A stretch of 6,853 nucleotides of DNA, taken from GCA-2719315 sp964448645. Its GTDB lineage: Bacteria; Bacteroidota; Bacteroidia; Flavobacteriales; Flavobacteriaceae. Position 1 is the stretch's first letter. Each line of letters begins with the position of its first letter. Positions 5,658-6,853 of the stretch are shown piece by piece. Made by a program: the position numbers and the translations under genes. The DNA is taken from NCBI GenBank assembly GCA_964448645.1, contig CAYUZY010000102.1, forward strand, positions 1 to 6,853, given 5' to 3'. The notes below the pieces were generated by a model that made no database searches, had not been told where the DNA came from, and was given only the letters and a program-made list of their open reading frames with translations.

Positions 5658-6853
5658 TTAATTTCTATAATTTAATGCGGGATTTCTATTCCCAAGAAGA
5701 GGAATGTATTTAAAATTTTCACCTCTTTTAAATAAAAATTCTTTTTTAGCAGATTTAATAACTTTAGGGCTTTCAATTAATTGAATAGCTGTTATGGCCA
5801 ATGTTTTAGAGGCAACTATCATTCCTTTATTACCAATACTTGTTCCTCCAGCTGCGACTGCTTGCCAACTATGAGCTGGTGTTTCTGGAACCCATGTAGC
5901 TGCTCTAAAACCAACAGTAGGAACAGTATAACTAACATCTCCTACATCGGTAGAGCCTCCAGGAGGAGAATAGTCTTCATATGGAGCAACTCCCTCTACA
6001 TATTTAAGATTTAGTTTTGTATTCATACTTTTTGAAATTTCTTTTGCAAAAATTAATTCTTCATTATCATATTTGTACCCTCCCACATAACTTAAATTTT
6101 TATGAACTATTTTTTGTAAAATTTCATTATGTAACATATCGTGAGTTCCGCCAATCATTTCATAATTCATACTAGTTCCCGTACCAATTGCAGCTCCCTT
6201 TGCAGCATTAACAATCTTATCAAAAACTTTTATTACCTCATCTCTTGTCTTATGCCTAGCATAATAATATACTTCTGCAAAATCAGGAACTACATTTGGA
6301 GCTTCTCCTCCTCTTGTTATTACATAATGTATTCTTGTGCTTTCTGTTACATGTTCTCTTAACATATTAACCATCGCATTCATTGCTTCAACAGCATCTA
6401 GAGCAGATCTTCCTTTTTCAGGAGCTCCAGCTGCATGTGCAGAAACTCCATAAAATCTAAACTTAGCAGATTTATTTGCAAGAGCAGGTCTTATGCTTGC
6501 TGAATTCTGATTTGCTGCATGCCAATGAAGAGCAATATCAACATCATCAAACAATCCATCTCTAGTCATATATACTTTGCCTGAACCTCCTTCCTCTGCA
6601 GGGCAGCCATAAAATCTAATTGTTCCAGACTTTTTATTCTCCTTTAGATAATTTTTTATTTCAATTGCTGCTGCCGCTGAAGCTGTTCCAAATAAATGGT
6701 GTCCACAAGCATGACCGGCTTTTCCTCCAGCAGAAACCTTAAATGGAACTCTCTTTTGAGATAACCCTGGAAGAGCATCATATTCTCCTAAAATTGCTAT
6801 AATAGGTGATCCTTTACCGTAACTAGCTATAAATGCTGTAGGAATATTTGCTA
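5658..6853 (-). CDS. M20D amidohydrolase, AbgB-like, 5' partial
   Basis: The frame stays open from the stop at 5658 to the right edge, so the real start is outside the window and the internal Met at 6569 is not the start. 397 residues are visible against roughly 480 for AbgB-type enzymes. Numbering from the right edge, metal and catalytic motifs come in family order: LGEYDALPG with D25, GHACGHH (46-52), and PAEEGGSGKVY with the paired E86 and E87. The dimerisation lid begins near SAHAAGAPEKGRSALDAVEAM, and the catalytic domain resumes with GSTDVGD (299-305) and PAHSWQ with H327, a likely metal ligand. AbgB with AbgA cleaves p-aminobenzoyl-glutamate to p-aminobenzoate and glutamate in E. coli; no AbgA is visible here, so the actual amide substrate is open. 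It is the first visible gene of the minus-strand group. Whether it has a signal peptide cannot be seen. Confidence 0.93.
   Translation of the reverse strand, partial: ANIPTAFIASYGKGSPIIAILGEYDALPGLSQKRVPFKVSAGGKAGHACGHHLFGTASAAAAIEIKNYLKENKKSGTIRFYGCPAEEGGSGKVYMTRDGLFDDVDIALHWHAANQNSASIRPALANKSAKFRFYGVSAHAAGAPEKGRSALDAVEAMNAMVNMLREHVTESTRIHYVITRGGEAPNVVPDFAEVYYYARHKTRDEVIKVFDKIVNAAKGAAIGTGTSMNYEMIGGTHDMLHNEILQKIVHKNLSYVGGYKYDNEELIFAKEISKSMNTKLNLKYVEGVAPYEDYSPPGGSTDVGDVSYTVPTVGFRAATWVPETPAHSWQAVAAGGTSIGNKGMIVASKTLAITAIQLIESPKVIKSAKKEFLFKRGENFKYIPLLGNRNPALNYRN

Noticed and set aside
5781..6362. Two plus-strand ORFs rich in Cys and Ser
   Set aside because: They are antisense to the M20D amidohydrolase, and their Cys/Ser content mirrors Ala/Gly codons of the real gene.
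1..6853. CRISPR arrays, tRNA or rRNA genes, insertion sequences, defence or secretion systems
   Set aside because: No regularly spaced repeats, cloverleaf-like segments, transposase motifs or defence-type domains were seen. The window reads as ordinary metabolic gene content.

Overview
The window is strongly AT-rich. It has A-rich leaders with no clear Shine-Dalgarno sequences, exported proteins with a Bacteroidota flavour (signal peptides ending in ...S|Q, a lipobox, a serine-lysine stretch after the lipobox cysteine) and tight gene packing. Together these suggest a small-genome, probably marine, member of the Bacteroidota (Flavobacteriia). That placement is inference from style and protein flavour; there is no marker gene here. 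A run of 10 Ns shows it is a draft, probably metagenomic, scaffold.

Layout: two gene groups converge on an intergenic region at about 2509-2777. The plus-strand group (1-2508) holds an M81 (MlrC-type) metallopeptidase cut off by the window start, an exported lipoprotein with a metzincin-like zinc site, and a small exported protein of unknown function. The minus-strand group, read from the right edge leftwards, holds an M20D/AbgB-like amidohydrolase (5' end outside the window), a secreted protein of unknown function, a BASS-family sodium-coupled transporter starting at TTG, a TesB acyl-CoA thioesterase whose ATG overlaps the transporter stop, and a mini SET-domain protein. A symmetric hairpin just after the SET gene closes this group.

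How the genes may work together: the minus-strand group looks like one transcript, with gaps of 10 and 16 nt, a 4-nt overlap and then a 56-nt gap. It combines hydrolysis of an amide substrate, sodium-driven uptake of an organic anion, and acyl-CoA hydrolysis. A shared role in scavenging carboxylates or amides is plausible but unproven. The families are individually familiar, and I see no clear evidence for a new defence, mobile or biosynthetic system.

Points most worth a second look: a possible small minus-strand RNA in the convergent intergenic region, ending in an intrinsic terminator that folds better on the minus strand; the unusual zinc-motif spacing in the lipoprotein; and evidence that the 10-N gap is really about one base long, which would give an ATGA overlap between the M81 and lipoprotein genes.
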